The notes under the pieces were generated by a model, which saw nothing but the letters and a program-made list of their open reading frames with translations, had not been told where the DNA came from and ran no database searches. This document shows positions 11,651 to 22,100 of a stretch of DNA of 60,000 bases, piece by piece. The stretch is from Membranipora membranacea (lineage: Eukaryota > Bryozoa > Gymnolaemata > Cheilostomatida > Membraniporidae), in the NCBI GenBank assembly GCA_914767715.1, contig OU612067.1:25272162-25332161 (forward strand). The letters are read 5' to 3'. Made by a program: the position numbers and the translations under genes. Position 1 is the stretch's first letter; every line of letters starts with the position of its first letter.

Positions 11651-13268
11651 TAGTCTAGATAGCATCTACTTCCCTGTAGCTTACAGTTTCTGACTCAATA
11701 TTAAACCCAATGTTAGCAAAACGCTTCTGAGTCTTTGTTTGCAGTTATGAGAAAGAATAGCTCAGCAAATAACTTAGTGGGTCAATGTGAAGTGAAGCAA
11801 ACATGTTTGAATAGCTTTTGAGTTATGTATTGCGCAGCACTGTGATTTGATCCAGTGAAGCCTCATGAGTAAAAATGGCTAAAAGGAAGTTACAAATGTC
11901 TTCTCATTTCAATCCGTAACAACCTCTCTAACACATTACATATGCCATGCTGTAGCCTACAGACCTACAGAACATAGAAAATGTGTCATGGGTGTGTAAA
12001 TAGGTCCTGTAGTCCCAGAGGTCAGCATTTTCATCTACTTCCAGTTTCTATATTGAAACCTATGCAGCAGACATCAAATAATTAATATCTGATTTATTGA
12101 GTTGTAGGGTTACAAATTTGTATGTCAGCCATCACACTTTCCACCACCCAGGAATCTTTTGTGACATGATAGACTGTTGAGCTATTTGGTCCCCATTTTT
12201 CTCCCAGCCCACAGTTTACTTATTTTATGACAATCACTTCAACAATAGCAAATTTTTCATCTGCCTAAACCACAAAAAATTTGAATTTCCTGATAAATTT
12301 TGATTTATCTTCTCTGACACCACTTACTGGCTGTCACTCTCTGCACAGATATGCAGGGCTTGCCTCGCATGCACACACTCATTGTTGGTGCTGCCTAGGC
12401 TAGGCCTTTGTATGATCAGGGAGCTATGTCTCAGACTCCCTGGTTTGATTATCATATCCCGCACTTCATGTTAACATTTATTGTCTTCTCCAAAAGCTAA
12501 GATAAAATGATACACTAGTAGTATGAGATAGTCAAATGCAGAATTTGCCTCGATAAGGCAGAGTTCAAGTTTCTTATGACTGACCTAGTCCCCGTTAGCG
12601 ATAAAAATTCATAAAAGAGACCGGATTGGACATCAAGTACCAATACTGGTTAACAACTCATTTCTTAGGTGTTTGTCAATTCTTAATATACAGTTGATGA
12701 GAGTGGAGTTTTAGGTTTAATTAAGTTATATAGTTTATAGTAAACTTGAAAACTAGAATTTTTTACGTTGCCGTACAACTTAAAATCAGAGGCAAAAATA
12801 AGAATCAAAGCAAGCATCAAACTAGAGTTCGTATAATATGAGATATAATATGTCATCACTAAGATCTGCAATCCCAAGGTAAAATTAAACAGTGAGTATT
12901 TCCTTAGTCTAAAACAGCTTCAAATGCAACAGACAAATAAAATCATTCATTAATATCAACACGATACAGGCAACTCAACAAATCCATAGAAATAAAACAA
13001 ATGCATTATATATTTCAATAAAATTGGTAGTATATAATATCTAATCTCTAAAATGAGGATGGGATGTAATTCTGTGCACAGTTATCAGACAACCAAGTTA
13101 GAAAGGAAGAAAATCCAAACATAATATCATAAAATGCGTGATCCTCAACAGGCCAAGTGCCTTGGGTAGTCGTCAGCGCATCACATTCCAAGGTCGGTAT
13201 AAAAAATAACAGAATATCAAAAGATTGTCAAAAATGGATCGAGAACTCCCAGTTACAAATAATGGTCT
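11650..13268. repeat. Repeated block, copy 1: non-coding left part
   Basis: This stretch is closely similar to about 25600-27263 and 39990-41431, starting near the shared GATAGCATCTACTTCCCTGTAGCTTAC. No gene is supported; the short frames inside are low-complexity AT-rich translations. It leads into the plakin-type exon fragments. Confidence 0.55.
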
Positions 13269-13409
13269 ACATTTTCAGACTTTTCAGAGCTTTCAGTGGA
13301 TTGAGAAGTTTCTTTCAGGTGGCATCAGTTCCTCTCTGTGCTGTTTTATTACCGATCTGATCGAAGGATTACTCCCGAGGATTATCAGTTAGTGTTGCTT
13401 TCACAAACC
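13269..13409 (-). pseudogene. Plakin-associated 3' exon fragment, copy 1 (two stops)
   Basis: After a TTTATTCAG acceptor the minus strand reads FVKATLTDNPRE and then hits TAA (13371-13369). Copies 2 and 3 continue with LSLDQIGNKTAQRGTDAIRK. A second stop (TGA) replaces the AGA codon just after GTDA. The exon sits about 0.2 kb downstream of the plakin-repeat exon, but the phases of the two do not join directly, so an intervening exon may be missing. Confidence 0.55.
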
Positions 13410-13634
13410 CTGAATAAAAAAACAACACTTAATCTCAATAAATATTTTAGATTTCTCTATCTCTCTCACACCAAAGTACGCAGTATTCTGATGACAAGTA
13501 CAAACTTAAAGCTAGATACACAGCTATGTCAATCAAGTATTTTACATTTAAAGAGGTTGTTGGAGCTGATTAGAGCCAAATTCAACAAGGTTCAATGAGC
13601 GGACGGCTTCAAAAATTCATATATCAATAATTAC

Positions 13635-13814
13635 CTCTCTCGATGGCCTGTTCAGCTGGTATTTTCTTCCATGTTATATTATGTATATACTCTCCTGTAC
13701 TCTTGTCTATAATACCGGCAGCGACAGCCTCATGGAATAACAGCTTCTTCCTGTTTCTCTGATCGATGACGGGGTGTACTGAGTATGTGTTCAGTACTTC
13801 CTCCTGTACTGTGC
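13635..13814 (-). pseudogene. Plakin (plectin)-repeat exon fragment, copy 1
   Basis: A 180-base exon between a GATATAG acceptor and a GTAATT donor. Its translation contains LLFHEAVAAGIIDKSTGEYI and, further on, AEQAIERG. This matches the plakin-repeat pattern of an alanine-rich helix, a GIID-STGE turn and then AI-RG. Plakin repeats form cytolinker modules that bind intermediate filaments. This copy is open throughout, but the exon downstream has two stops, and only one or two exons of what would be a very large gene are present. It is treated as a duplicated gene fragment rather than a working gene. Confidence 0.6.
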
Positions 13815-14219
13815 CTATATCATTGAACAAAACAGCTATCTAATACCAAGACATCACTGAGCAGTTAGGGATTACAACAGAACTTATGTACCCCTGTCTC
13901 AGCGGCCCCAAATTTGTTTTACAATAGTTGGACGCTGAGATAAGGCTAAACTTATCCACTGAAACTATTAATATCACGATCATAATGGCGTGCAAATTGC
14001 TGATCCGGAGCTGATCTCAGCTTTTCAGAATGGAGTGCAAACATTTTTTATAGGATGCAGATATGCGAACTAGTTTTCATCCAATCAGACTGCTGACAAT
14101 GGCAGAATTTGAGCATGTTCATCTTTAATAACGGGAGTACATAGCTATGATATTACAGCAAGGCTATGTTTCTTCTGCATGTTGAAATATTGACTGAAAT
14201 GAGCAATTATATTATATTA

Positions 14220-16764
14220 TATAGATATTCTGCTGTCTTGTGTTGCCTCATCACTGTCTTGCTTGATCCGCCGAACCTGATGAAGTGGAGCCAGGAACCA
14301 CTGTAACAGATGATGTAAAAAAAATGATCATTGACCAAAATGTTTCACAATATGTGCTGATTGCCAGGGTTGACAAGCATTGCACTGTCTCATCAGTTTG
14401 TCTGTCTGTTAAATCTGATGACTCAGAGCCAATCAAAGAAACATTTCTCGCTGCAGTCGCTAAAACAATTTAAATCTTTATTGTTCAGTTATTTGACTCT
14501 GGTGAAGAGTTTTCGGAAAGTTTTGAAGGTTGAATTGTTGGGTGGTAAAATTATTTCACTCTGCTGACACACAAAACAATTTCTTTTTCGCATCGCATAA
14601 TTTTTTGATCATACTATCATCTATTTACTCCAGTTTTATTAATGTAATATAACCTAACTTAACCTTTTATTGTGGTATAATGGACAATTATAAAATCCAA
14701 TGATTTCAGAAATGAAGCATCCAATGGGCAATAATAGCAATCCAGTAGTGACCACGGTCATGTATTCCAGCTCCTTATTAATTTGATTATTTAATTTGCT
14801 TTATAATATTCATCAAGTCAGACCATATGCCCGCTCCTGCAGACTACAATGACCTACTAGACTTACGTGATTCTAAAATCGTTGTTGGTAATGTAGATGA
14901 TGTTGTAGAGCTGCAGGTTGGTACAGGAGATTCCAAGGGTCCATTCAAACAGCGGCGGTGTAAGCTGGTCCCATCGGTGCAGGTTATAATGAAGTTGAAG
15001 TCATGTGGGTCTCCAAGATGAGAGATCAGAGCCATGTTAGGAATGTCTGCACAACCTATAACTGAAATGGAAAAAAACATTCTGTAGCTCACATGGATTC
15101 TTGTAGTAATCACTGATATGAGTTGGATTTAGTTATGCTTACCTGTGAAACTTATTAGAAATCCTGGGAAGATTTGGAGACCTGATCGAGCGGTGAAATT
15201 GAATTTCAGAGCGTTTTTATTTGAGATATGATAAAAGTATTCTCATTAGGATTTGTCTTCCTCCAGCACATCCGTACAGCTCAGTGTGCCCATTATCTAT
15301 AGAAAACTGATCGAGTCTGTTATCGTTTCTTCTATATCAGTAGTTTCACAATCACGTAAAGTCAGACTGCCAATCATAAACCTGATGTATTTGATGTCTA
15401 GTTTAGTACTTGCAGGTGGTATATTCATTGTCAATATGTTAGAGGCCGGCCTGGGATAAAGGTTAGAAGAGGATGCTCCAAAGTTGGCTGGCTGGCTATT
15501 AAACCTGATGCTGTTGTAGTAGGCATGAAAATTGAAAAAAAAAGTATGCTATTTTCACAATGAGCAACATAGTTCTTGCTATTCCTACATACAAAGTACA
15601 TGCGCAAATCATGGCCGTAAGTGGTGAGCGTCATTTTCAGACTTTTGCCAAATGGTAGCGATTGCTTACATTTTCCTTAGCCAAAGCTACCAGGCTGCTC
15701 TTCTAGGCAATTTGATTAAATCGATTTTAATAAATTAAGTTTAAACTCCAATATACAGTACGCCATCTGCCGGCAGGTACATCACTGTTGAAGTGAACAT
15801 CACCACAGCTGAGCTTAGCCGATATGTGTGATTTTGAGCTGCTGTGTATCAGAAATGGCCAATCATCACAACCATCCCACGACACCGGAATGCTAGCCTG
15901 ATACCCTAGGTTTAACCAAAATGTGTTTGGTAGGGAACTTATCACAACTTTTGTCTCTTCCTGTGCATTGTTAAAACTTCCAGGATAGTTTGGACTGAGA
16001 ATTAATCTTGAAGAGTTAGTTTGAGTGCATTCAATATTCAGAGTGCCCTCTTCTTTCATTACCAAGACACCTACAAACATAGCATAACATCACTGAGGTA
16101 AGTGAGGATTCTAACACCAAGGAGTCTTCTTGTTTGATATATGCTAGAGCAGTCAACCACCTGGCTTGCTACCAACCACAGAAGGCCTGTGCATATGTGA
16201 ATATTAAACAAGAGAATAACTTACTAAAAATTCATATTTCTCAGAGATATGTCTGGATCACCTGAGAAATACATTAATAATGCCAGGAGACTGGTGTGGA
16301 AGCCTAATCATGACAACACCCATCATATCAGCATTGATTTTATCAAATCATTTATGATTCTGAATATAAATCAATAGCTGTAAATATCAATCTACAATCA
16401 TTATTTATGGTAAAGTACCTTCACAATCCCCCTTCCCAAATACAATATTAAACAAACCTGGAAAGATTAGAACTTGAAGTTTTGCATCCTGTCTGAGCAC
16501 TTATGACAAGATATTGTTAATAATTCAAACTCAGTACACTTACAGGTTAATAATTAACTAGAGATTATAATTCAAATTTCATTGACAAATCTACATACTT
16601 GACGGGGGGGGGGGGGGGGGGGGCGTGCAAAGGCAGCAGCTATTTGACTTATGGCCGGTACTTAGTCAAGAAGCTTTATTTAGAATACAAAAAGAAATCA
16701 AAGTAGGAATGCCTACCAGTGACTGGATAGAAAAAGCCACAGCTACCAGAAACAACATTACCAT
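14220..16764 (-). pseudogene. Truncated receptor pseudogene, copy 1
   Basis: Remains of a receptor of the B/C class. The signal exon (16764-16717) lost one base and is out of frame. The CUB-like 1 exon starts at 16070 but is cut near 15752, after GRWRTVY. In the CUB-like 2 region (about 15520-15143) the acceptor AG is lost, the N-terminal part is missing, and two frameshifts lie around the DQFSI-NG-TELYGC motif. The Sushi exon (15061-14867) is full length, but its conserved tryptophan codon is TTG. The stalk exon starts near 14310 and ends around 14220 before the membrane span, with a four-base deletion. No membrane or cytoplasmic exons follow. The CUB-like 2 frameshifts are identical in all three copies, so inactivation preceded duplication. 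Confidence 0.75.
16603..16623 (+). repeat. Run of 21 guanines
   Basis: An uninterrupted G run. The matching positions in copies 2 and 3 read only GGG (near 31216-31221 and 44891-44894), so the tract is private to copy 1. It may be a real expansion or an assembly artefact. Confidence 0.9.
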
Positions 16765-17309
16765 TTATAACTTTCTAGATCCAGCCATCAATTCTAAATT
16801 TTGTAATAGTTCAAGTTCAGAGAGTTCAACTAGCACAGCGGACTAACAGAGGGAAGCTGTGTAATTCTAATGTCAGCCAAATTTAATGTAGCTACCAGGT
16901 ATTACTTTGGAGTTGCCCAGTCTCATATAAAGAGAAGGCAACTCTTACTGTACATACAGATGGTTGTTATTATTTAGGTACCATGATTTGGTCCATGATA
17001 AATAACAATAAATTCATATTAATTGGAAGATTGTTACATTGCAAATAAGATACTTGAGTACATATCCTCACAGAAAACTCAAATCATACCTAACTACCTT
17101 CTACATTATTAGATCACATTTATCACATCATATCATGGATCCCTAAGCGTTGAAGCAAGATCAAACATTAGGATGCTGGTTCGGGAAGTGGATTCTACTT
17201 CTACTTAGGCTGTGAATCATACAGCATTGATTAGCTAGCTAAGTGGATACTGCTTGTAGAGTCTCCCCAAAGGACTTTGTACCCTGTAGATTGCTTTGTA
17301 GGTAGCCAG

Positions 17310-17545
17310 GGGGGTCTTTCAATTAGAAACAGCCAAAATTGCAATATGATCGCTCACTCAGTGAGTGAGCGATACCTGCTGGGCTTTGAGATCGCTCAGT
17401 CATTGATAGAACTATATACATTCTGAGTGAACGATTTGGGAGCGAGTGTATCTAATTGAAAGACCAAGTGAGAGATAATTCTGAGCGATGTGATAGTGAT
17501 AACTTGCATTAGTAAAGCATCACTCTTTCTAATTGAAAGACCCCC
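17310..17545. mobile_element. Short TIR element (MITE-like), copy 1
   Basis: Perfect terminal inverted repeats GGGGGTCTTTCAATTAGAAA and TTTCTAATTGAAAGACCCCC bound about 236 bases with no coding capacity. Comparison with the empty site in spacer copy 0 (AACCAGATC, 2152-2160) supports a three-base CAG target duplication. The interior has further palindromes such as CTCACTCAGTGAGTGAG. The three-base duplication and G-rich ends would suit several DNA-transposon superfamilies; I do not assign one. Confidence 0.7.
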
Positions 17546-17915
17546 CAGATCGTCTAGGGAAACAGATATTTGTAGGCATGTTCTGAGGTGAGCCTAGTTC
17601 ACAGTTTGTATCAAGTCAAATTGTATTAGTTATTATACTAGAATTACCCCTATGGCTTCAGTAACACCACCACCACCTCATAATACTGAGGGCCTCATTA
17701 TCTTTGTGCACGGATATACTACTTGGTCACAACGCTGTTCATTTTGTGGACAGCCAACAGTAGGAGGTATGTTGAGCTAAAAACATGTTCGTTGAATAGC
17801 CATCCACCACACATCTCTGTAAAAAGCCACCCGCTTGTGACAAATACCCATCCGGCAGTGCTAACTGGTCATTCATTTCCCCTTGTATCAATCTCAAAGT
17901 GTGACTGTCACAGTA

Positions 17916-18217
17916 CCATCCAGATGCCTATCAGACCACCACCGGATTTCCGCTTTGCATCCAGTGGTTGCCAACAAGGCATCTGGCTGGCACTCGGACA
18001 TCCGGATGGGTTTCTTGACCTGATGATGGGTGTTTAAAACCCATCCTTCTCTGTTACCAACTATTCCGCCTCCGTCAACTTTATGTCCGGACGAATTTTG
18101 TGCAACCGGGTGCCTGTTTGGCATCCGGCGATTGTCCGAGTGCCAACCGAATGACTATCGGCAACCACCAGATGCCACGTGGAAATCCGGCGGTGGTTTG
18201 ATAGGCATCTGGATGAG
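17916..18217. mobile_element. Foldback element with long inverted arms, copy 1
   Basis: The left arm begins CCATCCAGATGCCTATCA and the right arm ends with its near complement TGATAGGCATCTGGATG. Similarity continues inward for about 100 bases on each arm, including CGGATTTCC and GGTTGCC segments and matching CACTCGGACA/TGTCCGAGTG runs. The locus can fold into one large hairpin. Copies 2 and 3 have it; spacer copy 0 lacks it. Confidence 0.7.
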
Positions 18218-18220
18218 GTT

Positions 18221-18275
18221 TCAGCGCAGCATGGTATATGATGCCAAACAGAAGAAGGGTTCAAATTCCCTTACT
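18221..18275 (+). ncRNA. tRNA-like box, possible SINE head
   Basis: The run CAGCGCAGCATGG is followed about 30 bases later by AAGGGTTCAAATTCCCTT, which forms a T-arm-like stem-loop and fits an RNA polymerase III B box. Related copies are near 2376-2420, 32815-32870 and 49728-49785. A complete tRNA cloverleaf was not found, so a tRNA-derived SINE remnant is the best guess. Confidence 0.3.
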
Positions 18276-19195
18276 ATTACAGGTAGTCTGATGTCTATTT
18301 CCCCCTCAACAACTTCACAACAGGGAGTTAGGGACACATGTCCCAAACTCAGCACAGGAACAGACCTGATTATTTAGCAGCCAAACGAATTTACATTTGT
18401 AATAGAAAATCTGAATCAACGTCAACACCTATATTAATAACCAGTGATTTCAGTTTATTATCATTAGGACATATCAGATCCAGTCAAACATACAATAAGT
18501 GTTATGAGGGAATGCTCACGATCTTGAATAAGTTGCTTGTGCAGTAGTTTTAACAATGATGAATTTATCACAATGAAGTGTATGGTTCTTCGTATCTCAG
18601 TCTTATTGCAGAGTCAGCTCTTTTACCCTGTAGCAATTCAATTTGTGTTTCAAATTGTGAAACCAATATATCTTATTCTGAGGGCTGTGATTGAAATGTT
18701 TATTCAAGAGTTAATTTTACCATGCCGTACTCATACACCTGGTAACATGATATTGATATGATTAGTGACTTTGAGGTATTTTGCTCAGACCACATATTCA
18801 TTTGATGCCCTATCTATGGTTTTAATTACCTCTACCCCACATCGCACTTGGGGACACCTTAAATTAGATTCAAAAATTTAAATACATATTTCCTTTCATT
18901 TGGCTGCATTTAGAGTCGACAAAAGGATAACACTGTTTTCTGCATAATACACAGAAACTATTGAAAATAATATAGAACAATTGTAAGGAAACAGTTTAAC
19001 GCATTGAGAATAACATCTTATTAGATATTTATATTATTGATTGAGGATAAATTTAGAAATGACAATGTTAATCAGATATTCATCTGAAGAATTCAGGCTC
19101 TTAGGAGAATTACAGATTAGTTTAGGGGTTATACATAGACTCATATTGGATATGACACTTAGCAAAAGTGTAGCAATAAATGTTATATTTTATTT

Positions 19196-22100
19196 TCAAA
19201 GCTCTCCTGTACCATACAGCTCATTATCTTCCATCGGGACGGCGCTGACTCCGGCAGCTGCTGCCTGTGAGGGTCTCTTCTTCTTTGTCTCACTCCTTAT
19301 GTCACTGTATACGTTAGTGATGTCATTATCTTGAGCTCTGGAAAAGGTCAGTTTGGAGTTGTCCCATTTATGTGCAAGTGGAGAAAATTTTTACACAACA
19401 ATAGTAACAGCGGTTATGTGAGAAAAGAGTCACCTAGCACAATGTTTTGAAAGAATATGAGAAACTTGTATACGTGTAAGAGCCTTCTTGGAATAAAATA
19501 TCACACTGCATCCGCTATATGGAGAGCAATCAGAAGATCCTAGATCCCAATAAGATGTATAAGTTGATGTGTCACACCGACTTTACAGCTGGGGTAAATA
19601 TATTTGGCCATATTTAGAGGCCTTGAGCTGTAAGCAGTGACAATGATTTTATAATACAATACTCATATCATTAACTGGAGTTCCAGCTCGTAACTTGGCC
19701 GCCATCCTGTATTGTCAGCAAACTCACTACGTTACACAGCGCATTTATTCTTATTTCAATTTTTTTCACACCATAATCACTTACTGGCTGTTGATGGTCT
19801 CCCTGTTAGAATACATTACATCATCCTCTGGTAGGTTCATCACCGTCACTCGCTTTGGGGTAATCCGGGGTGAGTCATACATGCCCGCACTGTTGTTAGG
19901 CGGAACTATGGCTATGTTTGGTTTACTCGTCTCTTCCTGAATGTCAACACTCGCGTAGTTATCCTCTCCAATAGCTTAGGCAAATAAATACAATGACTAT
20001 CAGAAGAGGTGATATCTTGCGGTTACCCCTCTGACTTATAAATATTGTTACCAGTTTCAAGTTAAGTGATTTAAATAAGCCCAGAACTCTACCGATCATA
20101 ACTGGGGAGCCCAGACGACTTGTGTAACAGGATACAGTTTAACAAACACTTTAGCAAAGAAATAAGAAACGCTATGAAGGAAGATTTCAACTTCTGTTTA
20201 AACAAGGAGTTAGAGACAGTCTTCAACTCCTCGGTCTAAAACAATAACTTTTACACTACCCAGCAAGTAATACATAATACCTCGTCAGATACATGATCAC
20301 TTGTTGTGGTCATGTCAATGTCAAATTCCGTTTCCCCGTACACTAACACGGATGCTGATCGATCAAATTATGTTTTGAGGGTCGGTATTGAGAATTACCT
20401 AAGGGTTCCACTCGCAAATGGTTTTGATCAATATCTTTTCATTCAGAGACAGGAAAATTATCACTCTTACCCAGACTGGACATGTTGATGAATGTGCCTT
20501 GCTCTGTACCTGGTGTGTCTGATTGTTTTTGCTGCTCTGTACCTTTAGGTTTGGTTACACTAAAATTACATAATGAGGAACATTCAGTTCAGAAATAAAA
20601 TCAAGGATTACAATAATATTTGATTACCATTATAAATTATTGTTACAGCTCTGCGTATCAATTAAGTGGCAGAAATAAACATAAATCTTTATGACAAACC
20701 CTCAATTTTTATCAGTAGGACACTTTTCCTGTTCAACTGGTACACAAGTACTCAATTCTTTAGTAAAGGCCGACTGATTTTGATATTAAGTCACGTACGC
20801 AGATATGTGAGCAGATATAGAAAAGAAAACTTGTACAAGATATTATAATTGCCTGTCCGTACCTGTCTTTTTTGTTCCTTTGACACAGAAGTACAGCTAG
20901 TAATGTAATGATGATAATCAGAAGTAAACCTCCACCGCCTGCACTACCTGCTATGATATATATCATGTTATCTGATGTTGTCTCATCACTTGTCTGTCTT
21001 TCTTGAGTCATCAAACCTGATGAAGCTGAACCAGGAACCGCTGTAACAAATATTGTATTAAAATGGTCTCATACTTAATGTTACACAATTCGTGTTAATT
21101 GCCAGAGGAGACAAGCATTGCACCTGGACTTCTGCTCTGTCTCAAAAAAGTCCATATTAAAGTTGTAGACTTCTCTTTCTTTTGATCCCGCGATCCTTGT
21201 GGCTTATACATTGAGAGAATTCTATTCCTCACACCTTCCTTACTTAGTTTCTGAGTTGAGGCAGAAATAGCCTAACCGCAGTTATTCTAGCCGTCAATAT
21301 CGTAATGATGACCACATTGATAAAAAGAGATTCATTGTCTAAAAATAAAATGCTGCCAGGTGATAAGGAAAAATCATCAAGAAATGGAGATGTGTTTTAA
21401 ATCTTGCCAAATCTGAAAGAGCAGGTCAGAATCAATGGATGTGTGTAAGTTTTCATGGGGCCTCATACTCTTTATAATAGAAAAACAAACACAAATATAA
21501 AACCCGTCTGACTGCGGAACTTTATTGATGTACATACTAGACTCACTCGATGTTGATGGTGTTGTAGAGCTGCAGGTTGGTACAGGAGATTCCCAGCTTC
21601 CATCTTCACAAGTGCAGTTAACGCTGGTCCCATCGGTGCATGTGATAGTAAAGTTGAAGTCATGCGGGTTTCCGAGACGGGAGATCAGAAGCATGTTCGG
21701 AATGTCTGGACAACTTACAACTGCAGTGAAAATCAGAAAATTGTCAAAACCTAAAGTTCAACACCCTTTTCCGGGATAAGAAGCCAAAATAGGGAAAAGA
21801 AGGTGAATGTAATTGACTAAATAAGTTATTGATTCACACGTTTATAAGCCTATTGTTAGTCTACATTTCAGTCCCAGTAATATCACAAAATATAGGGATT
21901 TACAAATTCTTTAGGGAGATTTTGAGCTATTGGGATAAATATAAAAATCAAAACTTGTTTTTTTACATAAATACAATCATATGTAAGGCTCTGGATGGCC
22001 CTGCAAGTGAGCAATCGTTGGTAATATATCAAAAAGCATAACCAGCATGTTCATACCAATATATCCCAATAGTATCAACAAAAAATCATATAGTAGCTGA

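Larger units (their letters stand above)
16765..19195. repeat. Intergenic spacer, copy 1 of the repeated block
   Basis: Non-coding spacer between the truncated receptor and the 3' end of gene B, closely similar to about 31465-33790 and 45165-50728 and more distantly to 1720-3308. It holds the TIR element, the foldback element and the tRNA-like box, listed separately. The paired GGAGTTGCC/GGCAACTC motif lies near 16911-16950. Confidence 0.65.

Noticed and set aside
13338-13598. Plus-strand frame of 86 codons (also near 41494)
   Set aside because: It is antisense to the plakin-associated exon and its intron, with low-complexity translation and no domain.
14285-14567. Repeated plus-strand open frames in the truncated receptor blocks (also near 28277 and 42441)
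   Set aside because: They are antisense to the stalk exon remnant and its flank; their conservation is explained by the block duplication.
18221-18275. Functional tRNA gene
   Set aside because: A and B box-like runs are present, but no complete cloverleaf or acceptor stem could be formed.
17723-18547. Overlapping plus- and minus-strand frames across the foldback element and spacer
   Set aside because: Both arms of a near-palindrome give similar frames on both strands; no splice sites or domains support them.
18537-19334. Plus-strand frames opposite the receptor 3' exon (also near 33168-33929 and 50083-50867)
   Set aside because: The plus-strand translation overlaps the conserved minus-strand tail exon and is its shadow.
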